A DNA stretch of 64,000 bases from Alkalicoccobacillus plakortidis (GTDB lineage: Bacteria; Bacillota; Bacilli; Bacillales; Bacillaceae_D): the NCBI RefSeq assembly GCF_023703085.1, contig NZ_JAMQJY010000001.1, forward strand, positions 744,001 through 808,000. Direction: 5' to 3'. This document shows, piece after piece, positions 31,333 through 45,501 of this stretch. Under the pieces are notes generated by a model, which worked only from the letters and a program-made list of their open reading frames with translations, did not search any database and was not told the origin of the DNA. The position numbers and the translations under genes are program-made. Numbering within the stretch: the stretch's first letter is position 1; each line of letters begins with the position of its first letter.

Positions 31333-31554
31333 TTATTCAAAAGTGTCTTCAGGCTGCAAACGTTCAAATGTTAGATGGTCTTCAACGATTTCTTCCAATG
31401 CCATGCCTACTGCTTTATATGATTGAGGCTTCTTAACTAGTGGACCTCTACGAGCATCTTCACTAATTTCACGAGCACGTCTTGATGATACTGTTACTAA
31501 CGTATACTTTGAATCCAATTTCTCCATTAGAGAATCAATTGATGGATATAACAT
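31333..31554 (-). CDS. rpoZ: RNA polymerase omega subunit
   Basis: Helps assemble and stabilise RNA polymerase. 73 residues from [17 protein letters not shown]; the family core is [14 protein letters not shown] near 17-30, then [15 protein letters not shown] near 41-55. The longer start at 31593 would overlap gmk by 35 bases and adds non-family residues. It follows gmk by 4 bases, the standard pairing. Confidence 0.94.
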   Translation of the reverse strand: MLYPSIDSLMEKLDSKYTLVTVSSRRAREISEDARRGPLVKKPQSYKAVGMALEEIVEDHLTFERLQPEDTFE

Positions 31555-31558
31555 ATAT

Positions 31559-32173
31559 CTATTCAACCTCCACAAGTTCTTTGTATTTTTCAATTAACCG
31601 CACTCTTTTACAATGTTCTGCTGTTACTATTGATTTAATGCGATTTACTGCACCATCAACTGCATCATTTTCTACCACATAATCATACATCTTCATCAAA
31701 TCAATCTCTTCTTTGGCTACAGTCATGCGTTGATCAATAACTTCAGCCGTTTCTGTACCTCGACCAACAATGCGATTTCTTAGCTCCGCTAGACTTGGAG
31801 GCATTAAGAAAATGAACACACCTTCAGGGAATCGTTCACGCACTTTCATTGCACCTTGGACTTCAATTTCTAAGATGATATCCTGTCCTTTGTCCAATGT
31901 TTCACGAACGTAATCAACTGGTGTACCGTAGAAATTCCCTACATATTCAGCCCATTCGAGTAGCTTATTTTCAGCGATCATCGTTTGGAACTGTTCATGG
32001 CTCTTGAAGAAATAGTTGACTCCATCTACTTCACCGGCCCTTGGCTTACGAGTTGTTGCAGAAACTGAATACTGAATGTCGGTTTCTTCTTTACGTAAGG
32101 CACCACATACAGTTCCTTTTCCTACTCCCGCGGGACCTGACAAAACTAAAAGCAGGCCTTTTTCTTTTTTCAT
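31559..32173 (-). CDS. gmk: Guanylate kinase
   Basis: Phosphorylates GMP to GDP with ATP. 204 residues; P-loop [11 protein letters not shown] at about 12-22, GMP-binding [19 protein letters not shown] near 38-56 and [13 protein letters not shown] near 73-85. Sits in remA-gmk-rpoZ-coaBC order as in B. subtilis. Confidence 0.96.
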   Translation of the reverse strand: MKKEKGLLLVLSGPAGVGKGTVCGALRKEETDIQYSVSATTRKPRAGEVDGVNYFFKSHEQFQTMIAENKLLEWAEYVGNFYGTPVDYVRETLDKGQDIILEIEVQGAMKVRERFPEGVFIFLMPPSLAELRNRIVGRGTETAEVIDQRMTVAKEEIDLMKMYDYVVENDAVDGAVNRIKSIVTAEHCKRVRLIEKYKELVEVE

Positions 32174-32204
32174 GTGAACCGTACCTCCATTTTAAACTCT
32201 TGCC

Positions 32205-32468
32205 TTATGAATCGTCGGAATTGTCTTCTTTTACAGTAAGTCGCTGAGCCACTGTTTCTGGCTGAACGGCACTTAAGATTACATGATCACTGTCAGCAAC
32301 AATCACTGCACGTGTTCTGCGTCCATAAGTAGCATCAATCAGCATATTCCGGTCGCGCGCATCTTGGATAATACGTTTAATCGGTGCAGATTCCGGGCTC
32401 ACGATTGAGATAATCCGGTTCGCTGAAACAATGTTGCCAAATCCTATATTTATTAAACGTATACTCAT
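32205..32468 (-). CDS. remA: Biofilm matrix regulator RemA (DUF370)
   Basis: DNA-binding protein that activates matrix and osmoprotection genes in B. subtilis; forms oligomeric rings. 87 residues starting [19 protein letters not shown], with the highly conserved [19 protein letters not shown] at about 38-56. A good extended -10 promoter lies upstream at 32522-32530. The yicC-like gene yloC that normally precedes remA is absent; instead there is an ~750-base intergenic stretch before the ATPase. Confidence 0.93.
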   Translation of the reverse strand: MSIRLINIGFGNIVSANRIISIVSPESAPIKRIIQDARDRNMLIDATYGRRTRAVIVADSDHVILSAVQPETVAQRLTVKEDNSDDS

Positions 32469-32521
32469 AGTGGCATCCCCCTGTCTAATTGATCCGTCTC
32501 TACGTTTGCTCTTATCCTGTT

Positions 32522-32530
32522 ATTATACCA
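32522..32530 (-). promoter_or_regulatory. Candidate extended -10 promoter for remA
   Basis: Minus-strand TGGTATAAT matches an extended -10 (TGnTATAAT) exactly, about 55 bases before the remA ATG. No good -35 box is visible, which extended -10 promoters can tolerate. Confidence 0.5.
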
Positions 32531-33091
32531 AAAAATTCCTTATTTTATACGAGTCACATACTACACATACGTTTATATTTTTAAAAGTAATGAATTATGT
32601 AAGGAGATCGCATCTCTTCTATTCTAACGGACTTTCTCTAGAACAACAAGTATGCATCTGCTTTTCCTTTGTGTTTGTGTGTGAAAAGAGGTTTGGGAGG
32701 TCCATATAATGGGTAATCAGCATCATCTCCACTCCCAGGATGGGGCACGCTTTCCGCGGGACTGCGCACGCCTAAACCGGCTACGCCATTTTAGTTCAAC
32801 CTTGCCCTCTAGTAACGCTGAAGTCGGCCTTCCCCACCCAGTCCGCTAGGTGAGAGCGACTAAATTTTTGCGAATGACCAATTTAAATATTTGTTTGTGA
32901 CGTAGTAAAAAAATGAAATAGATGACACAGAAGTATTTAATAGATCAAAGATCCTAGGACATAACCATATAGAAAGAAAAACAATTTGAATCAATCGCAA
33001 ACGCAAAACTGCGGTAGAAATTTACTAATCTCTCCGTCATTCAATCTCCCTTACTTTGGTTGGGGTAACATACTCTCTTATTTCTGATGAC
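32531..33091. other. Gene-free intergenic stretch between remA and the Ca2+ ATPase
   Basis: About 560 bases with no convincing gene on either strand. It contains one copy of a dispersed repeat (32730-32860), described separately. The rest is AT-rich sequence with no clear structure. In B. subtilis the yicC-family gene yloC would be here; I find no recognisable remnant of it. Confidence 0.6.
32730..32860. repeat. Dispersed GC-rich intergenic repeat, copy 1
   Basis: A GC-rich island in AT-rich surroundings, with GGATGGGG, ACGCTTTCCGCGGGAC, AAACCGGCTACGCC, TTCAACCTTGCCC and a CCCCACCCAGTC end. The middle matches a second region at 62830-62900 (CTAAACCG-CTACGCC-TTT-TTTCAACC-TGCCC). The CTTTCCGCGG element is typical of REP-like intergenic repeats seen in many Bacillus genomes (general knowledge). 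Not coding. Confidence 0.7.
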
Positions 33092-33140
33092 AAAAAAACC
33101 AAACCATTATGTAAATCAAACAACATAATGGTTCGGTTTT
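33092..33140 (-). terminator. Rho-independent terminator of the Ca2+ ATPase gene
   Basis: Minus strand: AACCATTATGT pairs with ACATAATGGTT around a 10-base loop, extended by AAAACC/GGTTTT, then a seven-T run. It lies about 80 bases beyond the repaired ATPase stop codon. Confidence 0.8.
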
Positions 33141-33218
33141 AGTGATACTTAAACATTTTTGCAAATGCCTCTTGGATTCAAATTATGAAGTAACAAAAGC
33201 TTCAATCTTTCCAATCTA

Positions 33219-35923
33219 TTACTTCGTTCTCTTAACCAACTGAAAGCCACCTAGTACAACGGTTGGGATGGCGGCTAAGCCTAGAACTAGTAGCCACTCT
33301 CTGAAAGATACTGGTACTGTGTGGAATACTGGTTGTAGTGCTGGATATACAAAACGGCAAGCATTAATAGTGTGGAGATGATAACAGCCACAACTAAATA
33401 CATATTTTCAAATGGATTGCGGTGATAGACTGAGTATTCACTTCTACAATCAAAAACATGAATCAGTTGAGCCATAACTAACGTTAAAAAGGCAATTGTT
33501 TGAGCACGAGTGAGGTCTCCATCATGCTCCTGATAGACTAACCAAAATGCTGCAAGTGTAACGACTCCTATCATAAAACCACGACTTAAAATTTTCCACG
33601 TTAAACCTCGTGCAAATACACCTTCATTTGGACTTCTAGGCTTCCGTTTCATAACATCGCCTTCTGCTTGGTCCATTCCAAGTGCCATAGCTGGTAGTCC
33701 ATCTGTTACAAGATTAACCCATAAGATTTGAATGGCGGCAAGCGGCAACGGTAACCCGAGTATCATCGCAAACAGCATCACTAATATTTCTCCAACATTT
33801 GATGCAAGCATATAGCGAATGAATTTACGGATATTTTCGTAAATGTTCCGCCCCTCTTTGATCGCTTCTTTGATGGTTGCAAAGTTATCATCACTTAAAA
33901 TTAAGGATGAGGCTTCCTTAGCTACATCAGTTCCTGTCATACCCATGGCAATTCCAATGTTCGCTGCTTTGATGGTTGGAGCATCATTTACTCCATCTCC
34001 TGTCATCGCAACGATATGTCCATTCGCCTGCAGCGCTTGCACAATACGAAGTTTATGTTGTGGAGACACTCTGGCAAACACATACATCTTATCAATTTGT
34101 TCTGTTAATTCCTCATCAGATAGTTTGGATAACATCTGACCATCTACAACTGCTCCATTTGGCGGCAGGATATCTAGTTGCTTGGCAATCGCCGTTGCGG
34201 TTATTTTGTGATCTCCAGTAATCATAATCGTTCGAATACCTGCTTCTCTACATTCTGCAATAGATCCCTTCACTTCAGGTCTTGGTGGGTCAATCATCGC
34301 TTGAATCCCAATAAAAGTGAGGTCTTTTTCTGATTGTTCGGCGGTTTGGATTGTTTCAGATGGTGTTAACACACGGAACGCAATCGCAATCGTGCGTAGT
34401 GCCTCACTAGCCATCGATGCAACCGCCTGCTCTAGTTCATTTCTACCTTCAGCACTCATTCGTTCACTTCGGCTTTGTTTCAGAATTAAGCTTGTTTTTG
34501 CCGTGATGACATCCGGTGCTCCTTTTGTAATTAAAATACGTTGTCCGGACCGATCTTTTACCACCACACTCATCATCTTACGTGTCGAGTCAAACGGAAA
34601 TTCATGAATGACTTGGTATTGTTTTGACAGACCTTTTTTACTGTATCCTGCTTTTAAAGCAGCTACAACAAGGGCTCCTTCTGTTGGATCTCCATCTAAA
34701 ACAAATCGTGTTTTAGAACGACCAAATCGTTTTTCTTCGTTTTTTTCTGTAATTTCTGCGTGGCTTGCTAATAAACCAAAACTTAAAAGTTGAGCCAACT
34801 CTCGATTTTGTTCAGGTAGTACTTTTTTTCCATTTTCCTCAAAATGACCACTAGGCTCATAGCCTGTTCCAGTCACATCCCAATACCTTCCACCACTCCA
34901 TAGCTTTGTAACGGTCATTTTATTTTGCGTTAGTGTACCTGTTTTATCTGAGCAAACAACTGATGCGCAACCTAGCGTTTCAACTGCGGGTAGTTTGCGT
35001 ACGATTCCTTTTCGCTTAATCATTCTTTGTACACCAAGTGCCAGTGCTACTGTAACAATGGTTGGAAGTCCTTCTGGAATTGCTGCAACGGCTAGTGATA
35101 CCCCACTTAAAAACATTGTGTTTAACTCATGACCTTGCAACAATCCGATAACAACCACCAATGCTGTTAAAAGCAAGGCAACAGCGATTAGCATTTTTCC
35201 TAATTGCTCTAATCGAAGTTGAAGTGGTGTGACAAGTGTTTCTGTTGTTTGAAGTAGATGTGCTATCTTGCCCATTTCCGTTTTCATACCCGTGCCAATG
35301 ACTACACCTTGCCCATTACCTTGTGTAATCATCGTACCCATAAATAACATATTTTCTTGATCGCCTATTTCCAGGTCAATGGCATCGAGGCTCTGACTTT
35401 TTTTATGCACCGGAACAGATTCGCCTGTTAAAGACGCCTCGTCCACTCGAAGCTCATTCGTTTGAATTAAGCGTATATCCGCACCAATGCGGTCTCCACT
35501 CTCAAGTCTAACAAGATCTCCTGGCACAACTTCTGCTGAAGGGGTTTTAACCCATTCCGCATCACGCTTCACCATCATTTGCGGAGCAGAAAGTTCTTTT
35601 AACGCATCCAATGACTTTTCAGCTTTTCGTTCTTGAACATAACCTAAAATACCATTTAATAACACAATACACATAATCGTTATTGCATCAATCACTTCAC
35701 CAATTAATCCAGAGATTAATGTTGCGGCAAGCAGCACCAATACCATAAAATCTTTGAATTGAGCGATAAACACAAGAATGGCTGGTGTCTTTTTTCCTTC
35801 GTCTAACTTATTAGGTCCTACTTGATTCAATCGCTTTTTTGCTTCCTTGCTACTTAAACCAACCTCCAAATTGGACCCGGTTTTGCTAATAACGTCTTCT
35901 GCTTTTTCACGATACCAACTCAT
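33219..35923 (-). CDS. yloB: P-type Ca2+-transporting ATPase YloB (frameshift near 33343)
   Basis: SERCA-like pump expelling Ca2+. About 900 residues when repaired. Motifs: TGES in the actuator domain ([13 protein letters not shown]), phosphorylated aspartate in [14 protein letters not shown] near 327, KGAPD, and hinge [13 protein letters not shown] near 640; ten membrane helices with PEGLP in M4. The uninterrupted frame stops at 33287 with an odd ending (QHYNQYSTQ); one missing base near 33343 restores [19 protein letters not shown] and the normal last helix, ending VKRTK at 33219. Divergent from rqcH, its usual neighbour. Confidence 0.92.
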
Positions 35924-35986
35924 CTAGACACCTCACATACAGCTTGGCTTCATTTGGCCAAGCAGTCTCTTATACAAGCCATCTTA

Positions 35987-36015
35987 TTCAGTCAGAGACC
36001 AAAACATGCTATACT
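35987..36015 (+). promoter_or_regulatory. Candidate promoter for rqcH
   Basis: Plus-strand TTCAGT, 17-base spacer, and TATACT with an upstream TGC that makes an extended -10. It is 33 bases before the rqcH ATG in the divergent rqcH/ATPase intergenic region. A small inverted repeat GCTTGGC/GCCAAGC lies nearby at 35942-35962. Confidence 0.55.
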
Positions 36016-36047
36016 CGTGGAAGTGAGTTTTTTAAGAGGTGATGAGA

Positions 36048-37764
36048 ATGTCCTTTGATGGTGTCATGACAAGAGCTGTCATTCATGAATGTGCAAATCA
36101 GTTGGCCAATGGCCGTATATCTAAAATTTATCAACCGTTTAAGACAGAGCTTATTTTTACCATTCGGGCAAACGGGAAAAATCATTCCTTGCTGCTTTCG
36201 GCAAATGCAAACTTTGCAAGAGCCCATTTAACCGAAGAAAAATATGATAATCCGTCTGTTCCACCAATGTTCTGTATGCTTTTACGTAAACATTTAGAAG
36301 GCGGCATTATTCGCGCCATTCATCAAGATCAAATGGACCGTATCATCCATATTGATGTGACGAATAAGGATGAACTTGGGGATGAGAAAGAACGTCGATT
36401 GATTATTGAAATTATGGGGCGCCATAGTAATATCATGCTTATTGATCCGGAAACCCAAGTGATCATTGATAGTATTAAGCATGTTCGACTAGATCAAAGT
36501 AGTTATCGTACAGTTGGTCCGGGACAAGTATACAAACGACCGCCTGAACAAAATAAGCTAGATGTAACTGCCGCAACCGAAGATGATGTGCTAAAACGAA
36601 TTGATTTTAACGCAGGTAAGCTTTCTAGTCAGCTTGTTGAGCAGTTTGCAGGGTTGTCTCCACTATTATCTGAGGAAATTGTTTATGTAGCTTGGATGGC
36701 GAATCGAGAAAGCTTACCAAAAGCCTTTGCGAGTGTTCTTAAACCCATTCTTTCGCACAACTATCAGCCAGAGATGATTATTACGGATAACAAGGAGTAC
36801 TTTTCAAGTATTTCGATGACCCATCTAACAGGAAAAAGATTAACGTTTCCGAGTATCAGCCAGCTTTTAGACCGATATTTTTACGGAAAAGCTGAACGTG
36901 ATCGTGTTAGACAGCAGGCATTTGACTTGGAACGCTTCCTACGAAATGAATGGCAAAAGAATAAACGTAAACTGAAAAAGTTACGTAAAACATTAACAGA
37001 TGCTGATCAGGCTGCCATCTATCAAAAGTCCGGTGAGTTGCTAACAGCAAATCTTTATCAAATTAAAAAAGGCGATTCAAGTGTTGACGTAATAGACTAT
37101 TATGCTGAAGATGGACAAACCGTTTCGATAGAGCTTGATCCGCGAAAAAGTCCTTCAGATAATGCACAGTCTTATTTCAAACGCTATAACAAAGCAAAGA
37201 ATTCAATACTAGCTGTGCAGCAACAGTTATCGTTAACTGAAAAAGAAATGGACTACCTTGATGGATTACTTCAGCAAATGGATAGTGCGTCTCCAAAGGA
37301 CTTACAAGAGATTCGTGAGGAATTAATGGAGGAAGGCTATATCAAACGAAAACAGTCGAAGAAACCTCATAAAAAGAAAAAAGAGGTTAAACCTCAGCTT
37401 GGAACGCTATCAATCATCTACAGGGATTGAGTTTTTAGTAGGTAAAAATAACACCCAAAATGAATACCTAACAAACCGTATGGCACGCCAAGACGAGATC
37501 TGGTTTCATACGAAAGACATACCCGGTTCTCATGTTGTTATTCGCTCAACTGAACCTGATGAACAAACCATTAAAGAGGCCGCAGGGGTGGCCGCCTTTT
37601 TCAGTAAGGCACGACTTTCTTCCTCTGTACCAGTCGATTACACACGCATTCGCTTTGTAAAAAAACCAAACGGTGCAAAACCAGGTTATGTGACCTACGA
37701 TAACCAAACAACCGTTTTTGTTACACCAGATGAAGATCAAGTGATGAGTTTGAGAGCAAAGTAA
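36048..37764 (+). CDS. rqcH: Ribosome quality control protein RqcH / NFACT (frameshift near 37402)
   Basis: Binds stalled 50S-peptidyl-tRNA complexes and recruits tRNA-Ala to add alanine tails; also described as fibronectin-binding (FbpA/YloA). About 571 residues. NFACT-N domain from [15 protein letters not shown], coiled-coil middle ([18 protein letters not shown]), and C-terminal NFACT-R with [16 protein letters not shown]. Frame breaks after KPQL: one extra G near 37402, then [14 protein letters not shown]. Start ATG 36048 is preferred over 36042/GTG 36039 because AAGAGGTGATG is correctly spaced. Ends before a strong terminator. Confidence 0.92.
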
Positions 37765-37805
37765 TTCAAAAGAGGCTTAGCACTTAAAAGAATGTAAACA
37801 AAAAG

Positions 37806-37837
37806 CAACGAACGATCCATTGTAGGATCGTTCGTTG
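37806..37837. terminator. Strong terminator after rqcH
   Basis: A 13-base perfect stem CAACGAACGATCC / GGATCGTTCGTTG with a 6-base loop, preceded by an A-run and followed by TTT; about 40 bases after the rqcH stop. It may act in both directions. Confidence 0.8.
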
Positions 37838-38135
37838 TTTGGTTGGTCTGTACATTATGCGGAGATTACAAAGAAGTTTAGGAGTTATCTGAATATGGGT
37901 TCTTCGCTATCGCTCCCAAAAATGGGGGCCGAGTGACAATACACTTTTAGAAAATAAAGCACTACTATCAAAGGAAACTCCTCGCCTTGCAGTTGTGGAA
38001 GATTTTACTGTAGCGATACCGTTCATTTTATTCTTTAATTTTTTGTCATTTCATCTAGCAGGAGTTGTTCTCTTCCAGCATCGTTGTTTGTTTTAAAATT
38101 TATATATATGACTTTTCGAGCTTTTTTAAATCTAA
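37838..38135. other. Gene-free stretch between rqcH and pyrE
   Basis: Roughly 300 bases between convergent rqcH and the end of the pyr operon. No gene is supported. I see a small hairpin GCTCCCA-AAAA-TGGGGGC near 37914-37931 and the fragment CTCCTCGCCTTGCAG near 37979, possibly remains of a dispersed repeat. No obvious terminator directly follows pyrE. Confidence 0.5.
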
Positions 38136-38771
38136 TTACTCACTCATCCACTCTTCGGATTGAGGATTTTTCCTCCACTGCGCAAGCATCGTTTGCTCGC
38201 GTTCGCTTATTAAGTCGGCATCCTTTGCGACTTGAATAAGTGTTGTGTAGTCGGTTAACACTTGTGCTTGAATGTCATTTTCGTTTAGGTTATCTATAGC
38301 CTTTTGTAATTCATATGTAAAGATAGCTGCTACACCAAGGACAACGCCATCGTCTTCACGAATCGCGTCTACCGCAGACAACGAGCTCCCACCAGTAGAG
38401 ATTAAATCTTCAATGACAACAACCTTTTGCCCAAGCTTCCAACTTGCCTTCAATTCTTTTTTGTTTGCCATGACCTTTGGCACTACCTCTCACATAAATC
38501 ATTGGTAAATCAAGTAGGCCACTCACCCATGCTGCATGCGGAATGCCAGCTGTAGCCGTACCTGCAATCACATCTACATCTGCGTAGTTAGTCTTAATTA
38601 AGTCAGCAAGTCCCTTTGCAATCTCTTGGCGAACAGCCGGATACGATAATGTAAGACGGTTATCACAATAAATAGGAGATTTCATCCCAGAGCTCCATGT
38701 AAAAGGTTCGTTAGGTTTTAAGCTCACCGCTCCGATTGATAATAGTTTCTCTGCGACGGTTGTTTTGATTG

Positions 38772-38775
<4 letters not shown>
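38136..38775 (-). CDS. pyrE: Orotate phosphoribosyltransferase PyrE (frameshift near 38428)
   Basis: Joins orotate and PRPP to make OMP. About 212 residues when repaired. Starts [19 protein letters not shown] at 38775, overlapping the pyrF TGA by four bases (ATGA). Visible motifs: [16 protein letters not shown] near 23-38, [12 protein letters not shown] near 68, [15 protein letters not shown] and the PRPP loop [14 protein letters not shown]. The frame breaks after IEGKLE (one extra base near 38428) and resumes [11 protein letters not shown]. Last gene of the pyr operon. Confidence 0.92.
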
Positions 38776-41175
<2,400 letters not shown>

Positions 41176-41190
41176 CTAAACGACCTCCCT

Positions 41191-44100
41191 TTAAGCCTTT
41201 GTCTGCATTGCAGGCATACTCTCTGATGAGAATGTAATGGATTCAAGCACTCGAAGTAACGCATCTGCCGTATCAATAGAAGTTAAACATACAACTCCAT
41301 TTTCAACAGATTCTCGGCGTATACGGAATCCATCTCTTGCCGTTTGTTTTCCTCTAGTTAGGGTGTTAATTACAAATTGGGCATGCCCTTGACGAATGGT
41401 ATCAAGCAAGTGTGGCTTTTCTTCACCAATTTTATTAACTACCTGCACAGGAATTCCTGCTTCTTTAATCAGTTTGGCAGTTCCAGCCGTTGCCTGTAGG
41501 CTATAACCAATTCGGTGGAAGCGATGAACTAAACTCATTGCCTCTTCCTTGTCTTTGTCAGCAATTGTGAATAGAACAGAACCGTGAGTCGGAATCTTCA
41601 TTCCAGAAGCTATAAGCCCTTTGTACAATGCTTTTTCAAGTGTTGTATCACGACCCATCACTTCTCCTGTTGATTTCATCTCTGGTCCGAGTGTGATATC
41701 AACTCGACGCAGCTTAGCAAATGAGAACACAGGCACTTTTACTGAAACTTCTTTTGGTTCTGGCTGATAGCCGGTTTCATACCCTAACTCTGGCAGTGAT
41801 TTTCCAAGCATAACCTTAGTCGCCAGATTCGCCATTGATACACCTGTAATTTTACTTAGGAACGGAACCGTACGGCTAGAGCGTGGGTTCACCTCAAGCA
41901 CATAGACATCGTCCTTATGCCAAACAAACTGGATATTCAACAGTCCAACAATTTTAAGTCCGCGAGCAATTGCAATCGTACGGTCAATTAAACGCTGTTT
42001 AAGCTCTTCTGGCACAGATTGTGACGGATAGACGGCAATCGAATCACCAGAGTGAACACCTGCACGCTCAATATGCTCCATGATACCTGGGATAAAAACA
42101 TTTTCTCCATCGGAAATCGCATCTACTTCTAGCTCTTTTCCGGTTAGGTAACGGTCAATGAGAACCGGGTGCTTTGGATTTACTTTTACGGCATTTGCCA
42201 TGTAATTTAACAGCTCTGCCTCTTTATACACAATCTCCATTGCTCGTCCTCCAAGTACATAAGAAGGTCGAACCAACACTGGATAGCCGATGTCTGTAGC
42301 AATCACTACTGCTTCCTCAACAGAAGTAGCTGTGCGTCCTAAAGGTTGCGGAATATCAAGCTCAATTAAGGCTTGTTCAAACTTATCTCGATTCTCGGCA
42401 CGATCCATGTTTTCAAGTGATGTTCCGATAATTTTCACACCACGAGCCTCAAGTTCATCTGCCAGGTTAATCGCCGTTTGCCCACCAAACTGAACAATCA
42501 CGCCTTCTGGTTGTTCCAGATCAACCACATGCATTACATCTTCAATGGTTAAAGGTTCAAAGTAGAGCTTATCAGATGTACTAAAATCAGTTGAGACAGT
42601 TTCCGGATTATTATTCATAATGATCGCTTCATAACCCGCTTCACGGATGGCCCACACTGAGTGTACAGTTGCATAATCAAACTCAATTCCTTGACCAATA
42701 CGGATAGGTCCAGAACCCAGAACTAGGATGCTTTTTTGCTCTGTACGATGCGATTCATTTTCTTGTTCATATGTCCCGTAGAAATAAGGTGTGTTCGATT
42801 CAAATTCTGCTGCACACGTATCAACCATCTTATATACAGGAACAATTCCTTTATCTTTGCGTGTTTGGTATAATTCTGATTCCTCCATACCCCAAATTCT
42901 TGCTAGGTACGAATCGGCAAATCCCATACGTTTCGCTTTATATAAAAGCTCGTCATTGTTACGATTTTCTAGTAACTCATGTTCAAGTTGAACGATGCGC
43001 TCAAGTTTTTGCAAGAAGAAGAAATCAATTTTTGTGCAGTCATGTAACTGCTCAAGCTCAATACCACGACGCAGCAGCTCAGCTAAAGCAAACATACGCT
43101 GATCATCGGGTCGTGAAATTTTCTTTAACAGATCTTCTGTTGAGAGTGCAGGCATGTCGGGATCAATCAAGTGGTCATATCCTGCTTCAAGTGAACGAAC
43201 GGCTTTTAAAATCGATTCTTCAAACGAGCGACCAATTGCCATTACCTCGCCGGTTGCTTTCATTTGTGTTCCCAAACGACGATTGGCTGCTTCGAATTTA
43301 TCAAACGGCCAACGTGGAATTTTAGTAACGACATAATCCAGTGCCGGTTCAAAGCTTGCATAGGTTGTTCCCGTAATTGGATTCTTTAACTCATCTAGGC
43401 TGTAACCAACAGCAATTTTGGCAGCCATTTTAGCAATCGGATATCCAGTCGCCTTTGATGCCAAAGCTGAAGACCTACTTACACGAGGATTCACCTCAAT
43501 AATATAATAATCATTACTATCCGCATCGAGTGCAAATTGGACGTTACACCCTCCTTCAATACCTAATGCACGGATAATGGAAAGAGAGGAATTACGCAGC
43601 ATCTGATAATCACGATCGGTTAACGTTTGGCTTGGCGCTGCAACGATAGAATCGCCTGTGTGTACGCCAACCGGATCAAAGTTTTCCATATTACAAACCA
43701 CAATCGCTTGGTTTTTGCTATCTCGCATTACTTCATATTCAACTTCTTTAAAACCAGCAATGCTTTTCTCCACTAAGCATTGTGTCACAGGACTGTATTT
43801 TAACCCACTAGTAACAATTTCAGTTAGTTCCTCTTCATTGTGAACAATTCCACCACCTGTGCCTCCTAGTGTATACGCTGGACGCACAATTACTGGATAA
43901 CCAATGGTTTTGACAAAATGAAGAGCCTCTTCAAGCGTATGAACAATCTCACTTTCTGGAACCGGCTCATTTAATTCATACATAAGCGAGCGGAATTGCT
44001 CACGATCTTCAGCCTGTTGGATGGCATCTAGCTTTGTTCCAAGAAGTTCAATTTTGTAAGTATCAAGAATACCTGATTGTTCAAGCTCCATCGCCATGTT

Positions 44101-44397
44101 TAGGCCTGTCTGTCCACCTAATGTTGCTAAAATACCATCCGGTTGCTCTTGACGAATGATTCGGCTAACAAATTCAAGTGTGATCGGTTCAATATACACT
44201 CGATCAGCCATTGTTGTATCCGTCATGATTGTAGCTGGGTTGGAGTTAATCAAAATGACTTCATAACCTTCTTCTTTTAATGCCTGACATGCTTGTGTTC
44301 CGGCATAATCAAACTCTGCAGCCTGACCGATTACAATTGGACCTGATCCTATTACCAAAATTTTATTTATATCTGTTCGTTTCCCCACGCTGCTCAT
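41191..44397 (-). CDS. carB: Carbamoyl-phosphate synthase large subunit
   Basis: Makes carbamoyl phosphate from bicarbonate, ammonia and two ATP. 1068 residues with two homologous halves: each has an ATP-grasp module ([19 protein letters not shown] near 15; [18 protein letters not shown] near 560; substrate loops LGGTGGGIV and LGGRAMEIV), followed by a C-terminal MGS-like allosteric domain (about 935-1068; [13 protein letters not shown]). Being in the pyr operon it is the pyrimidine-specific form (pyrAB). Intact. Confidence 0.97.
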   Translation of the reverse strand: MSSVGKRTDINKILVIGSGPIVIGQAAEFDYAGTQACQALKEEGYEVILINSNPATIMTDTTMADRVYIEPITLEFVSRIIRQEQPDGILATLGGQTGLNMAMELEQSGILDTYKIELLGTKLDAIQQAEDREQFRSLMYELNEPVPESEIVHTLEEALHFVKTIGYPVIVRPAYTLGGTGGGIVHNEEELTEIVTSGLKYSPVTQCLVEKSIAGFKEVEYEVMRDSKNQAIVVCNMENFDPVGVHTGDSIVAAPSQTLTDRDYQMLRNSSLSIIRALGIEGGCNVQFALDADSNDYYIIEVNPRVSRSSALASKATGYPIAKMAAKIAVGYSLDELKNPITGTTYASFEPALDYVVTKIPRWPFDKFEAANRRLGTQMKATGEVMAIGRSFEESILKAVRSLEAGYDHLIDPDMPALSTEDLLKKISRPDDQRMFALAELLRRGIELEQLHDCTKIDFFFLQKLERIVQLEHELLENRNNDELLYKAKRMGFADSYLARIWGMEESELYQTRKDKGIVPVYKMVDTCAAEFESNTPYFYGTYEQENESHRTEQKSILVLGSGPIRIGQGIEFDYATVHSVWAIREAGYEAIIMNNNPETVSTDFSTSDKLYFEPLTIEDVMHVVDLEQPEGVIVQFGGQTAINLADELEARGVKIIGTSLENMDRAENRDKFEQALIELDIPQPLGRTATSVEEAVVIATDIGYPVLVRPSYVLGGRAMEIVYKEAELLNYMANAVKVNPKHPVLIDRYLTGKELEVDAISDGENVFIPGIMEHIERAGVHSGDSIAVYPSQSVPEELKQRLIDRTIAIARGLKIVGLLNIQFVWHKDDVYVLEVNPRSSRTVPFLSKITGVSMANLATKVMLGKSLPELGYETGYQPEPKEVSVKVPVFSFAKLRRVDITLGPEMKSTGEVMGRDTTLEKALYKGLIASGMKIPTHGSVLFTIADKDKEEAMSLVHRFHRIGYSLQATAGTAKLIKEAGIPVQVVNKIGEEKPHLLDTIRQGHAQFVINTLTRGKQTARDGFRIRRESVENGVVCLTSIDTADALLRVLESITFSSESMPAMQTKA

Positions 44398-44409
44398 CCC
44401 CTTTTTTGA

Positions 44410-45501
44410 CTACGCTAATACTTTTGCTGTATGTGTGGTATTCATTAACTTCATAAATTGATCAAATAAGTGGTTGGCATCCTGTGGTCCTGGTGATGCC
44501 TCAGGATGGTATTGCACACTAAAGGTTGGATACTCAATATGTGCTAATCCTTCAACTGTCTCGTCATTAACAGCAAGATGTGTAACCTCAAGATTTGTAC
44601 CTTCTAGTGATTCTAAGTCAACTGTGTAACCGTGATTTTGTGCAGTGATATCAATAGCCCCTGTTGCAAGCTCTCTAACTGGATGGTTTGACCCACGATG
44701 ACCAAAACGTAACTTACTTGTCGTAGCACCCGAGGCTAACGCAAGCAATTGATGCCCTAAACAAATGCCGAACAGCGGTACTTTTCCAATAAGGTCTTTC
44801 ACGGTTTGAATGGTTTCTGGCACATCTTCTGGATTACCAGGTCCGTTACTGACAAGCACACCATCAGCACCTAAACGAATAATTTCTTCCGCTGGTGTAT
44901 GGAATGGGACCACAACAACGTCACAGTTACGTTCGATTAGTTCAAGTAAAATACCGTGCTTCATCCCACAATCTATCAACACAACTCTTTTTCCTTTACC
45001 AGGAACATGATATGGGTCTTTTGTTGACACCGTTGCTACTTGATTTCGCATGGTTTCACTTTCGCGAAGTTCTGCGGCTACTTTTTCTGTATCAACATCC
45101 ATTGAACAGATTCGGCCTTTTAATGTTCCAATTTCCCTGATCATACGAGTTAATTTACGAGTATCAATACCCGCTAGTCCTGGGATGCCTTTTGCTTTTA
45201 ATAATGTATCCAGTGATTCTTCATTCCGCCAGTGGCTTGGAGCAAGTTCGACCTCGCGAACAATCAGTCCGTGAATGGCCGGGCTGATTGATTCAAAGTC
45301 ATCACGGTTGATTCCGTAGTTACCAATGAGTGGATACGTTAGCGTAACGATTTGTGCACAGTATGAGGGGTCAGATAATATTTCCTGATAACCTGTCATT
45401 CCTGTATTAAAAACAACCTCACCACTCATTTCCACATCAGCACCAAAACCTTCTCCTACTAACACTTCTCCATTTTCTAAAACAAGCTGCTTTTTCATCA
45501 T
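44410..45501 (-). CDS. carA: Carbamoyl-phosphate synthase small subunit
   Basis: Glutamine amidotransferase subunit that supplies ammonia to CarB. About 363 residues. N-terminal domain ([29 protein letters not shown]) and a class I amidotransferase domain: nucleophile in [15 protein letters not shown] near 240, histidine and glutamate in [12 protein letters not shown] near 325. The ATG at 45501 overlaps the pyrC TGA (ATGA); a one-codon-later ATG is also possible. The upstream extension to 45567 is inside pyrC and rejected. Confidence 0.95.
   Translation of the reverse strand: MMKKQLVLENGEVLVGEGFGADVEMSGEVVFNTGMTGYQEILSDPSYCAQIVTLTYPLIGNYGINRDDFESISPAIHGLIVREVELAPSHWRNEESLDTLLKAKGIPGLAGIDTRKLTRMIREIGTLKGRICSMDVDTEKVAAELRESETMRNQVATVSTKDPYHVPGKGKRVVLIDCGMKHGILLELIERNCDVVVVPFHTPAEEIIRLGADGVLVSNGPGNPEDVPETIQTVKDLIGKVPLFGICLGHQLLALASGATTSKLRFGHRGSNHPVRELATGAIDITAQNHGYTVDLESLEGTNLEVTHLAVNDETVEGLAHIEYPTFSVQYHPEASPGPQDANHLFDQFMKLMNTTHTAKVLA

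Noticed and set aside
32470..33090. Remnant of yicC/yloC upstream of remA
   Set aside because: I looked in all frames for its conserved stretches and saw none; the region is a repeat and AT-rich filler.
42771..43325. 184-codon open frame on the plus strand inside carB
   Set aside because: It runs antisense to a perfectly conserved carB, is low complexity in family terms and has no ribosome-binding site.
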